The notes: generated by a model not told the origin, from the sequence alone. A stretch of 6,583 nt of DNA from Methanobacteriota archaeon (GCA_002701965.1 NZXM01000078.1:1-6583); one strand, 5' to 3'; shown: positions 1 to 6,458, counted from the stretch's first letter. Numbers and translations are program-made.

Positions 1-762
1 ATAGATCGACGGGCTTCAGGTTCTCCACCATTGACTTCAGACGAGCACATCTCGTCCCTCACCCCGAAGGGCTGCGGACTTGTCGGTTTCCCTACGGCTT
101 CGCAGATCAACTGCTTAACCTTGCCAATGATCAAGACTCCCAGGAGCATTTTTCGAAACGCACGAGTGAACGCTGCTCATATCATCGCTTTCACGCCCAC
201 TCAGCCTGTTCCTAACTGGTTTCAGGTACTTTTCACATCCCGTCAAGGATACTTTTCAGCTTTCGATCACTCTACTTGTTAACTATCGGTCTCGAGTAGT
301 ATTTAGAATTGGAAGTTTATGCCTCCCACATTCACGCGCGATATCCAACGCACGCTACTCTGGATTCGTCACTTGGCCATGTTCGTTGCGTATACGGGAC
401 TTTCACCCTCTGTAGTGCGCCATTCCAGGTCGACTTCTACTTCACGAATTTAGGCAATAGACGATCCGAACCCCACATCTCCCCAAGGTTTCCCAAGGGG
501 ATTCGGTTTGTTCTGTTCCGTTTTCGTTCGCCACTACTCACGGAATCTCATTTGATTTCTATTCCTCCACCTACTAAGATGCTTCAATTCGGTGGGTTCC
601 CTTTCCCAGGTATATTTGGGAATGACGACTTGCGTCAGGAGGTCCTATTAGGCGACCTACGGATCCAAGGCATTCATGCGCCTCCCCGTAGATTATCGCA
701 GCTTGTCACGACCTTCATCAGCTCTCGAGCCGAGCCATCCCCCAGTCAGGTTGTAGCATCAA
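1..762 (-). rRNA. 23S (large subunit) ribosomal RNA, 5' portion, cut by window edge
   Basis: Read on the minus strand, this matches the 5' third of archaeal 23S rRNA. The 5' end is around 751-762 (TTGATGCTACAA), followed by the conserved GGCTCGGCTC and GCTGATGAAGG blocks near 700-740. Next comes the domain I segment with GAAGCATCTTAGTAGG and TAGTGGCGAACG at about 525-590 (E. coli about 195-260). The CCGATAGT...GTACCTGAAACC block lies at about 210-285 (E. coli about 440-540), and GGCAAGGTTAAG lies near 111-122. The window ends within the sequence equivalent to E. coli 23S about 780-800 (CTGAAGCCCGTCGATCTA), so domain I and the start of domain II are present and the rest lies outside. The TCCTGGGAGTCTTGATCA stretch resembles the archaeal/eukaryotic rather than the bacterial version. 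The exact mature 5' end is an estimate by alignment from memory to Haloarcula and E. coli. Open reading frames in this span are rRNA shadows. Confidence 0.96.
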
Positions 763-780
763 TTTATGATTAATTTCCAC

Positions 781-798
781 ACTCACATCTGTGTGAGT
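781..798 (-). other. Hairpin just upstream of mature 23S 5' end (7-bp stem)
   Basis: ACTCACA and TGTGAGT form a perfect 7-bp stem closing a 4-nt loop, ending about 19 nt before the estimated mature 23S 5' end. The position suggests a pre-rRNA processing or folding element. It is less likely to be a terminator, because termination here would prevent rRNA synthesis. Confidence 0.45.
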
Positions 799-808
799 CC
801 TCTGGTGT

Positions 809-827
809 CCAGAAACGTCGATTCTGG
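809..827 (-). other. Hairpin in 23S leader (6-bp stem)
   Basis: CCAGAA and TTCTGG form a perfect 6-bp inverted repeat around a 7-nt loop in the transcribed leader. It lies between the GC-rich hairpin and the hairpin nearest the rRNA. Confidence 0.35.
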
Positions 828-841
828 TTTCTCTGACCACC

Positions 842-866
842 CCGTCACCCCCGCAGGGCGGGACGG
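842..866 (-). other. GC-rich hairpin in 23S leader
   Basis: CCGTC (862-866 read on minus) pairs with GACGG (842-846 read on minus). An inner GCCC/GGGT helix continues the stem past a CC bulge. A strong stem in the pre-rRNA leader may help folding or processing. Seen by eye only; no folding energy was computed. Confidence 0.4.
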
Positions 867-936
867 TCTCCACCTCTTCCCCACGATAGTCAAGGCTACC
901 GGGGTGCACTTTTGAGCATCCCGCCGACCGACCTCC

Positions 937-953
937 CATATATGAAGGGTTCG
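937..953 (-). promoter_or_regulatory. Candidate archaeal BRE/TATA promoter for 23S rRNA
   Basis: On the minus strand this reads CGAACCCTTCATATATG. It resembles an archaeal BRE (CGAAA) joined to a TATA box (TTTATATA). A start about 25 nt downstream would fall near 910-915, giving a leader of about 150 nt before the mature 23S. It is the best motif match in the gap but has not been tested against a promoter model. Confidence 0.45.
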
Positions 954-1007
954 GGGACTCAAAGATGAGTGAATCGTCCGACTGCTCCGATAATAGACCC
1001 GAAAATC

Positions 1008-1040
1008 GTCTTAAAAATCAAGATTATAATGCCCCATTCG
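1008..1040 (-). promoter_or_regulatory. AT-rich upstream element: alternative promoter or oligo-T terminator of the TPR gene
   Basis: Directly after the TPR gene's stop, the minus strand carries CGAA followed by ATTATAAT (1023-1030) and a TTTTTAAG run (1010-1017). The first could be a second BRE/TATA pair for the 23S gene. The T5 run could serve as an archaeal oligo-T termination signal for the upstream operon. The sequence alone does not separate these roles. Confidence 0.3.
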
Positions 1041-1041
1041 G

Positions 1042-2406
1042 TTAGACTGTAGGCCGAAGCCTGCGCAAATTTCGCAGAATAATCGGTTCACTGGGTGCGA
1101 TTTCCCGGGCACGCATTAGCAGGGCTGATGCCGTATCGAACTCACCCTGTGCGACCAAAGAGACTGCTTTGCCATTCAATGGAGCATGGTCCCGAGGCGA
1201 GAGAGTAATCGTCGCATCCCAGATTCGAGTGGCAACGCCGTGTCGTCCACAGGTCGCCAAACAAGTCGCCAAGTTGTACAGAATGGTCGGGTTGTGACGA
1301 TCTTGTTGAGCTGCTTGTCTTAGCGCTAAAACTGCAGCTTCAAAATGAGGTTCTTCTGCTGGTGTAGAGGTGGGGTTAGACATGTGAACCTCCATCGCAA
1401 TTTGAAGAAGAGCAAGTCCGAAATCATTCAACGCCGCAGAATCCCCCGGCAATGCATTGCATACAATTCGGAATCCATCTGCAGCATCCTTCCATCTTGC
1501 TTCAGCTAACGCCTCGAAGGCTGCGATTGAATGGCCTGCGATTTTCGCATCACCACCATCATCGATTGGCAACGCTTTGGCAGGCATCAGTTCTGGTTCG
1601 CCCTCGGATAGAAGTTCGTGATCAAATCGGATGGTCTGATCAGCAGGGTCGACCAATTCATCAAAATTGACGATGACTTCAGACACCTGTAATTCATCTC
1701 CAAAATCATGCACAATAACGTCATCGTCAATGGCATAGACATGCTCTGAATCGAACTCCTCTGCATGTATCTCGAAGGCATTCTCGACCAATACAGGGGA
1801 TTCAGACAACTGTTCTTCATCAATGAGGATGGGGCGCGCTTGTAACACGAGCATCGGAGGTTCATCTTCAGTTTGCGCTACCTCTTCGGCAACGGCTACA
1901 AGAGGGGGGTTTTCGACCTGTTCAGATACGGCCCAAGGATCATCATCGACCACCTGTTCTTCGACCGCAGAGACTGAGGCATCTAACTCAGGTTGAACAA
2001 ACTCGCCTGATGGTTCAGATTGAGTTTTTTCTTCATCGACAGGGTCGGCGACAACTCCAGCTGGAGCGCCGACACCAAACGGTAGGTTTGACGTAACTTG
2101 ACCAACACCACCAACTTGGAATGGAAGAGATGCAGAACTGGGTTTTGGCAGTTCAATACCCAGCCCAAGGTCCAAACCAGTCATGCCGTCCTTGGCCTCA
2201 TCAAGTTCAGATTTACCTGGTAAAGGACCCGTCGGAATGGGCGCCTCTTGTGAGTTCAATTCTTCCTCAGCTGCATGCAGAACACGACTACCGCAGGACG
2301 GGCATTCGTCTGTGCCTGCGAAGAGCAAACCGCATACGCCGCACTCCTGCATACCCTTGTTGGATACGTGGACTGATTTGATGCTACCGACGTGAGGTGT
2401 AGTCAA
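1042..2406 (-). CDS. Zinc-ribbon / acidic linker / TPR-repeat protein, function unknown
   Basis: A 454-aa soluble protein with three parts. Residues 19-40 form a zinc ribbon with two CxxC knuckles (C22, C25, C35, C38). Residues about 45-290 are low-complexity, very rich in Asp/Glu, Pro and Val, and probably disordered. Residues about 292-454 are alpha-helical with TPR-like 34-residue repeats, clearest at about 373-406 and 407-440, with a degenerate one around 323-340. There is no signal peptide or membrane segment, so it is probably cytosolic. TPRs usually bind proteins and a short ribbon often binds nucleic acid or protein, so an adaptor role is plausible, but no specific function can be assigned. 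The start shown is TTG with GAGGT three nt before it and lies 6 nt after the transporter's stop, suggesting translational coupling. ATG at 2352 (residue 19, just before the ribbon) is a real alternative with no visible Shine-Dalgarno. The stop is TAA. It is last in the run before the 23S leader. Confidence 0.8.
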   Translation of the reverse strand: MTTPHVGSIKSVHVSNKGMQECGVCGLLFAGTDECPSCGSRVLHAAEEELNSQEAPIPTGPLPGKSELDEAKDGMTGLDLGLGIELPKPSSASLPFQVGGVGQVTSNLPFGVGAPAGVVADPVDEEKTQSEPSGEFVQPELDASVSAVEEQVVDDDPWAVSEQVENPPLVAVAEEVAQTEDEPPMLVLQARPILIDEEQLSESPVLVENAFEIHAEEFDSEHVYAIDDDVIVHDFGDELQVSEVIVNFDELVDPADQTIRFDHELLSEGEPELMPAKALPIDDGGDAKIAGHSIAAFEALAEARWKDAADGFRIVCNALPGDSAALNDFGLALLQIAMEVHMSNPTSTPAEEPHFEAAVLALRQAAQQDRHNPTILYNLATCLATCGRHGVATRIWDATITLSPRDHAPLNGKAVSLVAQGEFDTASALLMRAREIAPSEPIILRNLRRLRPTV

Positions 2407-2409
2407 TCA

Positions 2410-2414
2410 ACCTC
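2410..2414 (-). promoter_or_regulatory. Ribosome binding site overlapping the transporter stop codon
   Basis: GAGGT on the minus strand overlaps the TGA stop (2413-2415) of the upstream transporter and sits three nt before the TTG start at 2406. It supports the TTG start by coupled translation, although the spacing is short. This is the only Shine-Dalgarno-like element near either candidate start of the TPR gene. Confidence 0.4.
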
Positions 2415-3924
2415 AGGAACTGTAGAGTGTACCATGGAATATAATCATCGAAATCGATGCCATGGTGCAGGTAATCAGCATAATTGGTACACCGATTCGC
2501 ATCCACTCTCCTGTTGTAATCGGTTGAGGGCTTCGCTCGCTGATTGCAATCGTGACAACGTTGGCACTGGAACCTATCGGGGTCGCATTTCCACCAAACC
2601 CTGCGCCGAGGGCCAGTGCCCAGAATAGGGGTGCGATATCCATGGTTGGATCCGCTTGACCGATCGCAATAATCACTGGAATCATCGCAGCAGTGAACGG
2701 GATATTGTCTACAATGGCACTGGCAATGGCAGAGATCCAGATAACTGCGACAGCCAGCATGACATGGTTGGCACCAAATTCATCGAAGATCCAGTTTGCC
2801 AAATCCTTGAGATAACCAACGTTGTCCATTGCACCTACAAGGATGAACAACGCAGCGAAGAACATGAGTGCAGCCCATTCGACTTTTTCGCTGACTGTAT
2901 GCATCAAGCCGTGTCGTAATTCTGTGTCTTCAGGCCGAACTACAACCAAGGCGATACCTGCACCTGCAAGTGCCAATGCATGTATGTGAATGCCCAAATG
3001 TAGTAATTCAGTCAAGGTGAACATGACAATCGTAATTGTCAGAATCACGGATGTAACCTTCAACAGTCTGAGGTCTTCAATCGCATCCCACTCATCTTGC
3101 TCCATCAATGACTCAACATGGGTTGGGATTGATTCTGTCCAGTCACGGTAATACCACCGCATGTAGGCCAATGTTGCAGCCCAAGCCAAGAAGCTGATGA
3201 AGCCCAAGCGAAGAAGGAATCCAACGAATCCAAAGAGACTGGCGATTTCTTCTCCAAGTCCAGTAGTGGCGGCAGCAATCATGACATTGGGCGGATCACC
3301 GACCATGGAGGCGACACCACCCGTATTGGAAAGAATCGCTTCAGCGATGAGCAATGGAATCGGATTGATTTCCAAGCGATTACATAATTTCACGGTCACA
3401 GGTGCAATGATAATTACAGCTGTGACATTGTCAATTACCAATGAAAGTAGTGGCGTGAGAGTCCCCAAGAATACCAACAATTTCCACGGATCTCCTTTTG
3501 ACATCTTTGCGGCCTTGATGGCTACGAATTCGAAGAATCCCGAAATTTCCAAAAGCGCGGCGAAAATCATCATTCCAAGCAAGAGCCCGATTACGTCAAA
3601 ATGAATCCAACTTAACATCAATGACTCGAATGAATCCTTACAAATGGTGCCTGTGCCCGTAGCATCCAAGAAATTGGCGATGAAGTGGCCGAATTTTTGT
3701 CCATCTTGTCCTCCCGTTACTTCCTTGCAGAGACTGAATACTCCATCACCGCCGGTATGGTCTTTTACACCCATAGTGAATCCGAGAAATAGCATACAGA
3801 CACAGCCAAACCATGCTGCAATGGTACGATGAATCTTTTCAGAAAGAATCAATCCAAATGCAGAGATGAATACTAGCAATACCCAAAATCTTGGTTCGCT
3901 AATCATGTCACTAATGGCACTCAT
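2413..3924 (-). CDS. NhaD/ArsB-type ion transporter (CitMHS / ion transporter superfamily)
   Basis: A 503-aa polytopic membrane protein with about 11-12 hydrophobic segments in two homologous halves, as usual for this fold. Each half carries the Asp-Asn signature in a broken helix (D165-N166 in VIDNVTA and D406-N407 in IVDNIPF). The first half continues with GDPPN (209-213) and the second with GGNATPIGSSANVV (about 444-457). These match the Na+/H+ antiporter NhaD / arsenite permease / P-protein group (COG1055-like) better than dicarboxylate carriers. Likely role: cation/proton exchange or anion export across the cytoplasmic membrane; substrate unproven. No ars genes are nearby, so arsenite export is less favoured than Na+/H+ exchange beside the CPA1 antiporter. 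Unusual: a hydrophilic 50-residue loop (about 53-103) with two cysteines (C66, C95) after the second membrane segment. ATG start without clear Shine-Dalgarno; TGA stop within coupling distance of the TPR gene; 60 nt downstream of the CPA1 gene. Confidence 0.88.
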   Translation of the reverse strand: MSAISDMISEPRFWVLLVFISAFGLILSEKIHRTIAAWFGCVCMLFLGFTMGVKDHTGGDGVFSLCKEVTGGQDGQKFGHFIANFLDATGTGTICKDSFESLMLSWIHFDVIGLLLGMMIFAALLEISGFFEFVAIKAAKMSKGDPWKLLVFLGTLTPLLSLVIDNVTAVIIIAPVTVKLCNRLEINPIPLLIAEAILSNTGGVASMVGDPPNVMIAAATTGLGEEIASLFGFVGFLLRLGFISFLAWAATLAYMRWYYRDWTESIPTHVESLMEQDEWDAIEDLRLLKVTSVILTITIVMFTLTELLHLGIHIHALALAGAGIALVVVRPEDTELRHGLMHTVSEKVEWAALMFFAALFILVGAMDNVGYLKDLANWIFDEFGANHVMLAVAVIWISAIASAIVDNIPFTAAMIPVIIAIGQADPTMDIAPLFWALALGAGFGGNATPIGSSANVVTIAISERSPQPITTGEWMRIGVPIMLITCTMASISMIIFHGTLYSS

Positions 3925-3950
3925 AAATTGCCGAATTCAGATTGGCTCTT

Positions 3951-3966
3951 GAATATGCCCTTCAAC
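3951..3966 (-). promoter_or_regulatory. Candidate TATA box for the NhaD/ArsB-type transporter
   Basis: The minus strand reads TTGAAGGGCATATTC in the 60-nt gap, a GAAG-type BRE next to an AT-rich CATATTC. The box centre is about 30 nt before the ATG at 3924. With no Shine-Dalgarno seen, this spacing suits a leaderless transcript. It would let the transporter/TPR pair be expressed separately from the CPA1 antiporter. The motif match is weak. Confidence 0.3.
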
Positions 3967-3984
3967 TATACTCTGTATGAGAGA

Positions 3985-5784
3985 TTATTCTTCACTTGGA
4001 TCAGTTGCGGAACCGACCACGTTTTCTGTTGATTCAGGAATCAGTGATTCAGACATCTCGTCGTCCACAACATCCTCAACAGGTTGCTCAGAACGTGATG
4101 ATTCGAGGATTTCCTCTTGTTTGAATTTACTTTCACCAAGCGCCTTGTCCAATCGATGCAGGACTTCGCTGGCCACCACGGTGGAAATTCTACCCGTACG
4201 CTCTGCATTTCGCAACGCTTCAATCTGAGTAGAAATCAGTTCCTTTCGCGCGTATTCAACACGAGTCGAATGTACAATATTGGCTTCAGATAACTCTTGG
4301 ATGCGAGCCTCACTCTCGCGCACGCGCTCACGGTAAGGGTCAGCAAGGGTCGCCTGATCTTCTTCACTAATCATCCCCTGAGTATACAGAGAACTGAGGC
4401 GCTTGAGGGCTGCTCGACTTCCGATGACCTCTGCCAATGCGACCTCATAGCGCAATTCAGCTTCAGCAGGTGCACCGCTGATTCCCAATCGTTGCAGCAA
4501 TGGTCGCATGGTCAGTCCCTGTGCGACAAGAGAGAACAATACCACGCTGAATGCAAGTATGAGCATGTCATTGTAAGCCGTAATTTCTCCACCGACGATG
4601 GTTTCACCCATGTACTCAAACTCAGGTGGGTGGCTGACTGTGTGAGAAATCAACAGTAGTAGTGCCAATGGGATACTACCACGTAATCCACCCCACCACA
4701 TGGCGACCTGCCATCGACCCGATACCGGGTTTGGATTACGAATATTTGCAACTGCTGTCAATGGGAACACGGCCAAGCGCGCCACAAGTGCTGCACCAAT
4801 ACCAATCAACGCCAGACGCAACACATGGATGTCCCAGGCAAAGACGGATTGTAACTCGTATCCAATGAGGAGGAACAGGACGCTGTTAACCAAGAACGCA
4901 AGTACTTCCCAGAAATGGTGCATACCGATACGAGCAGTAGGCGTCATTCCTTGCTTGACACCATGATTGCCCACCAATAAGCCAGCTACAACTACACTGA
5001 TGACGCCGGAACCGTGGAGCATTTCTGCAAGTAAGAATGAACCAAATGCCAAAGCCAAGGTGATTGCAATTTGAACCAAGTGATCGTCTGATTGACCTAG
5101 GAGCCAATTTGCGAGTAAACCACACAACAGTCCTGCGATTGCACCCACGAAAACGACGACCAAGAACTCGCTTAATCCTGCAGTGAACACATCCATGAAT
5201 GAGACATCAATTCCTGCAGGTGAAGCGATTGCGAGGGTTGTCGCGAGCAAGATGTTGAACAGGACTACTGCCGTACCATCATTGAATAACGATTCACCCT
5301 CGATGAGAACGGACAATCGTTTGGGTGCACCCAATGTTTTGACCAATGCCAACACACTCACAGGGTCTGTGGCAGCGAGAATCGAGCCCACCAAGAAACC
5401 ATAGAGCATGCCATGTTCCGTATCGGGCCAAACCAATTTCCAGCAAATGAAACCGATTACAGCGGTATTGATGAGAACACCCGGAATGGCAAGCAGGCTA
5501 ATCGGACGCCAATTTTGACGCAACTTGTTGATGTGCATTGCACTTGCTCCTTCGAACAAAAGTGGAGGGAGTAAAATGAAGAAAATCGTCTCTGCAGTCA
5601 ATAATCCCGTGAGCTCAATATCCGCAGGCATCCAATATTCGCCCAACCAACCGACTGTTAGGCCAACTATGACCAATGCAATGGTGTAAGGAAGTTTCAC
5701 CCAACGAATTGCAATCGCAACCAATAGGGCAAGAATGAGTGCGCCCAAAATACTCTGGAACCATGAGGGAGGTATGGCTGACAT
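3985..5784 (-). CDS. nhaP: CPA1-family Na+(K+)/H+ antiporter, NhaP type, with long cytosolic tail
   Basis: A 599-aa membrane antiporter that would exchange cytoplasmic Na+ (or K+) for H+ to control sodium and pH. About 12-13 hydrophobic segments fill residues 10-430. CPA1 ion-site motifs are intact: T139-D140-P141 in the first unwound helix; E164-S165 and N168-D169 in the GESLFNDG helix; and the WGGLRG motif with R368. N168-D169 is the CPA1-type ND pair expected of electroneutral exchangers. Residues about 440-560 form a charged, helical, probably coiled-coil cytosolic region. The last 40 residues (about 560-599) are Glu/Asp/Ser-rich and probably disordered. The tail makes it longer than minimal archaeal NhaP proteins of about 420-450 aa and is the likely regulatory part. 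ATG start with only a weak AGGA nearby; stop TAA. It lies between the palindrome-containing gap after yhbY and the NhaD/ArsB-type gene, all in one orientation. The family is certain; Na+ versus K+ is not. Confidence 0.93.
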   Translation of the reverse strand: MSAIPPSWFQSILGALILALLVAIAIRWVKLPYTIALVIVGLTVGWLGEYWMPADIELTGLLTAETIFFILLPPLLFEGASAMHINKLRQNWRPISLLAIPGVLINTAVIGFICWKLVWPDTEHGMLYGFLVGSILAATDPVSVLALVKTLGAPKRLSVLIEGESLFNDGTAVVLFNILLATTLAIASPAGIDVSFMDVFTAGLSEFLVVVFVGAIAGLLCGLLANWLLGQSDDHLVQIAITLALAFGSFLLAEMLHGSGVISVVVAGLLVGNHGVKQGMTPTARIGMHHFWEVLAFLVNSVLFLLIGYELQSVFAWDIHVLRLALIGIGAALVARLAVFPLTAVANIRNPNPVSGRWQVAMWWGGLRGSIPLALLLLISHTVSHPPEFEYMGETIVGGEITAYNDMLILAFSVVLFSLVAQGLTMRPLLQRLGISGAPAEAELRYEVALAEVIGSRAALKRLSSLYTQGMISEEDQATLADPYRERVRESEARIQELSEANIVHSTRVEYARKELISTQIEALRNAERTGRISTVVASEVLHRLDKALGESKFKQEEILESSRSEQPVEDVVDDEMSESLIPESTENVVGSATDPSEE

Positions 5785-5813
5785 AATCCTGTTGCGAACC
5801 GAGACGATTCACA

Positions 5814-5843
5814 ACACTTGCGCTCGCGCGCGAGAGTAAATGT
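5814..5843. repeat. 30-bp inverted repeat with perfect GC palindrome between yhbY and nhaP
   Basis: The core at 5823-5834, CTCGCGCGCGAG, is a perfect 12-bp palindrome. It is flanked by unmatched triplets (5820-5822, 5835-5837) and outer arms ACACTT (5814-5819) and AAATGT (5838-5843) that pair at 5 of 6 positions. It fills most of the gap after the yhbY stop codon. As RNA it could form a stable hairpin (processing site, stability element or attenuator); as DNA it could be a dimeric operator for the antiporter gene. No T-run follows on the minus strand, so a bacterial-style intrinsic terminator is not supported. Confidence 0.6.
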
Positions 5844-5846
5844 GAG

Positions 5847-6116
5847 TTAACTTCGCCAGTAAATCGCGACGTTTCCTCTTGCATCGACTAGGACTGCACC
5901 TACTCGTTCAGCGATTTCCTCAAAGATTTGACGACGTTCATCACGCTCATCTGTTAGTCCCTTGTTCATCTTGACCTTGACCACTTTCCGACTCCGCAAT
6001 TGGGCATCTAATTCACCATACATCGCATCGGTCAGACCCGAACGACCAATCCTTAGCGTGACACGAAATTCCCGGTCATGGGCCATTCGGCGGATGTTTG
6101 CAGGGATGTTCTTCAT
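5847..6116 (-). CDS. yhbY: YhbY-type CRM-domain RNA-binding protein
   Basis: An 89-aa single CRM-domain protein. The family has an IF3-C-like fold with a GxxG loop that binds RNA and is linked to pre-ribosome (large subunit) assembly. The hallmark is present: LRIGRSGLT, with GxxG at residues 24-27. It is followed by a helix and the basic strand RKVVKVKMNKG, then a C-terminal ...VGAVLVDARGNVAIYW strand pair typical of CRM domains. The length is normal. Start: ATG at 6116 is chosen because GGGGTGA (6123-6129) ends 6 nt upstream of it. A GTG at 6119, adding one residue, is too close to that site. The stop of the RNase P gene overlaps this start (TGATG), so the two are translationally coupled. 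The rnp4-yhbY pairing recurs in archaea and fits joint work on rRNA/tRNA maturation. Confidence 0.92.
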   Translation of the reverse strand: MKNIPANIRRMAHDREFRVTLRIGRSGLTDAMYGELDAQLRSRKVVKVKMNKGLTDERDERRQIFEEIAERVGAVLVDARGNVAIYWRS

Positions 6117-6454
6117 CACTTTTCACCCCGCATAAAATTTGGACCCCGTCGAGTCACATGATTGCATTGTAAGCATGTGGTGATTCGAACACCCTGTCGA
6201 ATTCGAACCCTGGCTGTGACACCGGGTCGAAGCAAGATTTTGCATTGACGACAAACCCAAACTCGAGATTGGTTGTGAAGACCAATACGATGTCGTGTGC
6301 CTATGTTCCACATTTGAGTCGCTGCAGCATCGACTGTACGGGATGAATGATTCCACGGTCGATTGAGAATTCCAGATAAATGTTCAGATGCCTGCACTGC
6401 ACGCTTACGTCGTAAAGCCGCACCCCGCGGCCGACCTCTTTTCCGACGCGCCAT
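6116..6454 (-). CDS. rnp4: RNase P protein component 4 (Rpr2/Rpp21 family)
   Basis: A 112-aa archaeal RNase P subunit. RNase P removes 5' leaders from pre-tRNA, and in archaea this subunit binds the catalytic RNA's specificity region together with Rpp29. What is seen: a very basic N-terminus (MARRKRGRPRGAALRRKR), an alpha-helical segment (about 20-60), and a zinc ribbon with C68, C71, C94 and C97 in VCRQCKILLRPG...TTCLQCN, followed by the usual R-R-x-P tail. The CxxC-x3-LxPG and TCxxC patterns are diagnostic for the Rpr2/Rpp21 family. Length is typical. The ATG start at 6454 has AGGTGA four nt upstream. It begins 12 nt after the adenylate kinase stop and its own stop overlaps the yhbY start, so the three genes look like one operon. 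Confidence 0.93.
   Translation of the reverse strand: MARRKRGRPRGAALRRKRAVQASEHLSGILNRPWNHSSRTVDAAATQMWNIGTRHRIGLHNQSRVWVCRQCKILLRPGVTARVRIRQGVRITTCLQCNHVTRRGPNFMRGEK
6123..6129 (-). promoter_or_regulatory. Ribosome binding site deciding the yhbY start
   Basis: GGGGTGA on the minus strand lies inside the end of the RNase P gene and is separated by 6 nt from ATG at 6116. It closely fits the archaeal anti-Shine-Dalgarno (GGAGGTGA) and favours ATG over the adjacent GTG at 6119. Confidence 0.65.
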
Positions 6455-6458
6455 GGAT

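Larger units (their letters stand above)
763..1041 (-). other. Non-coding leader/promoter region of the 23S rRNA gene
   Basis: This 279-nt gap lies between the stop codon of the TPR gene and the 23S 5' end. It contains no convincing protein gene, no 16S rRNA and no recognisable tRNA (no T-arm/anticodon arrangement on either strand). It holds AT-rich candidate promoter elements near 1008-1040 and 937-953, and then, closer to the rRNA, three potential RNA hairpins (842-866, 809-827, 781-798). In archaea, 5' flanking rRNA normally pairs with the 3' flank to form a bulge-helix-bulge processing stem. The 3' flank is outside the window, so that cannot be tested here. The small open frame at 718-939 runs into the rRNA and is not supported. 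Confidence 0.7.

Noticed and set aside
31..773. Two plus-strand open frames (31-282 and 309-773) opposite the rRNA
   Set aside because: They are antisense to strongly conserved 23S rRNA sequence, have no domain-like features, and their openness is explained by the rRNA.
718..939. Minus-strand 73-residue open frame at the 23S 5' end
   Set aside because: It runs across the mature 23S 5' end and through leader hairpins, shows no recognisable motif and has no ribosome binding site supporting it.
763..1041. Possible tRNA or 16S fragment in the leader (a GGTTCGGGG stretch near 948-956 on the plus strand)
   Set aside because: The sequences around it do not form a T-stem, acceptor stem or anticodon arm, and no conserved 16S 3' sequence is present.
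2413..3924. Arsenic resistance function for the NhaD/ArsB-type transporter
   Set aside because: No arsR, arsA or arsC homologue is nearby, and the adjacent gene is a Na+/H+ antiporter; the family motifs alone cannot assign arsenite.
1452..5404. Multiple plus-strand and out-of-frame open frames inside the TPR and transporter genes
   Set aside because: They are antisense or shifted shadows of well-supported genes and have no motifs of their own.
5814..5843. Intrinsic terminator after yhbY
   Set aside because: The hairpin is strong but no T-run follows on the minus strand; archaeal termination relies mainly on oligo-T.
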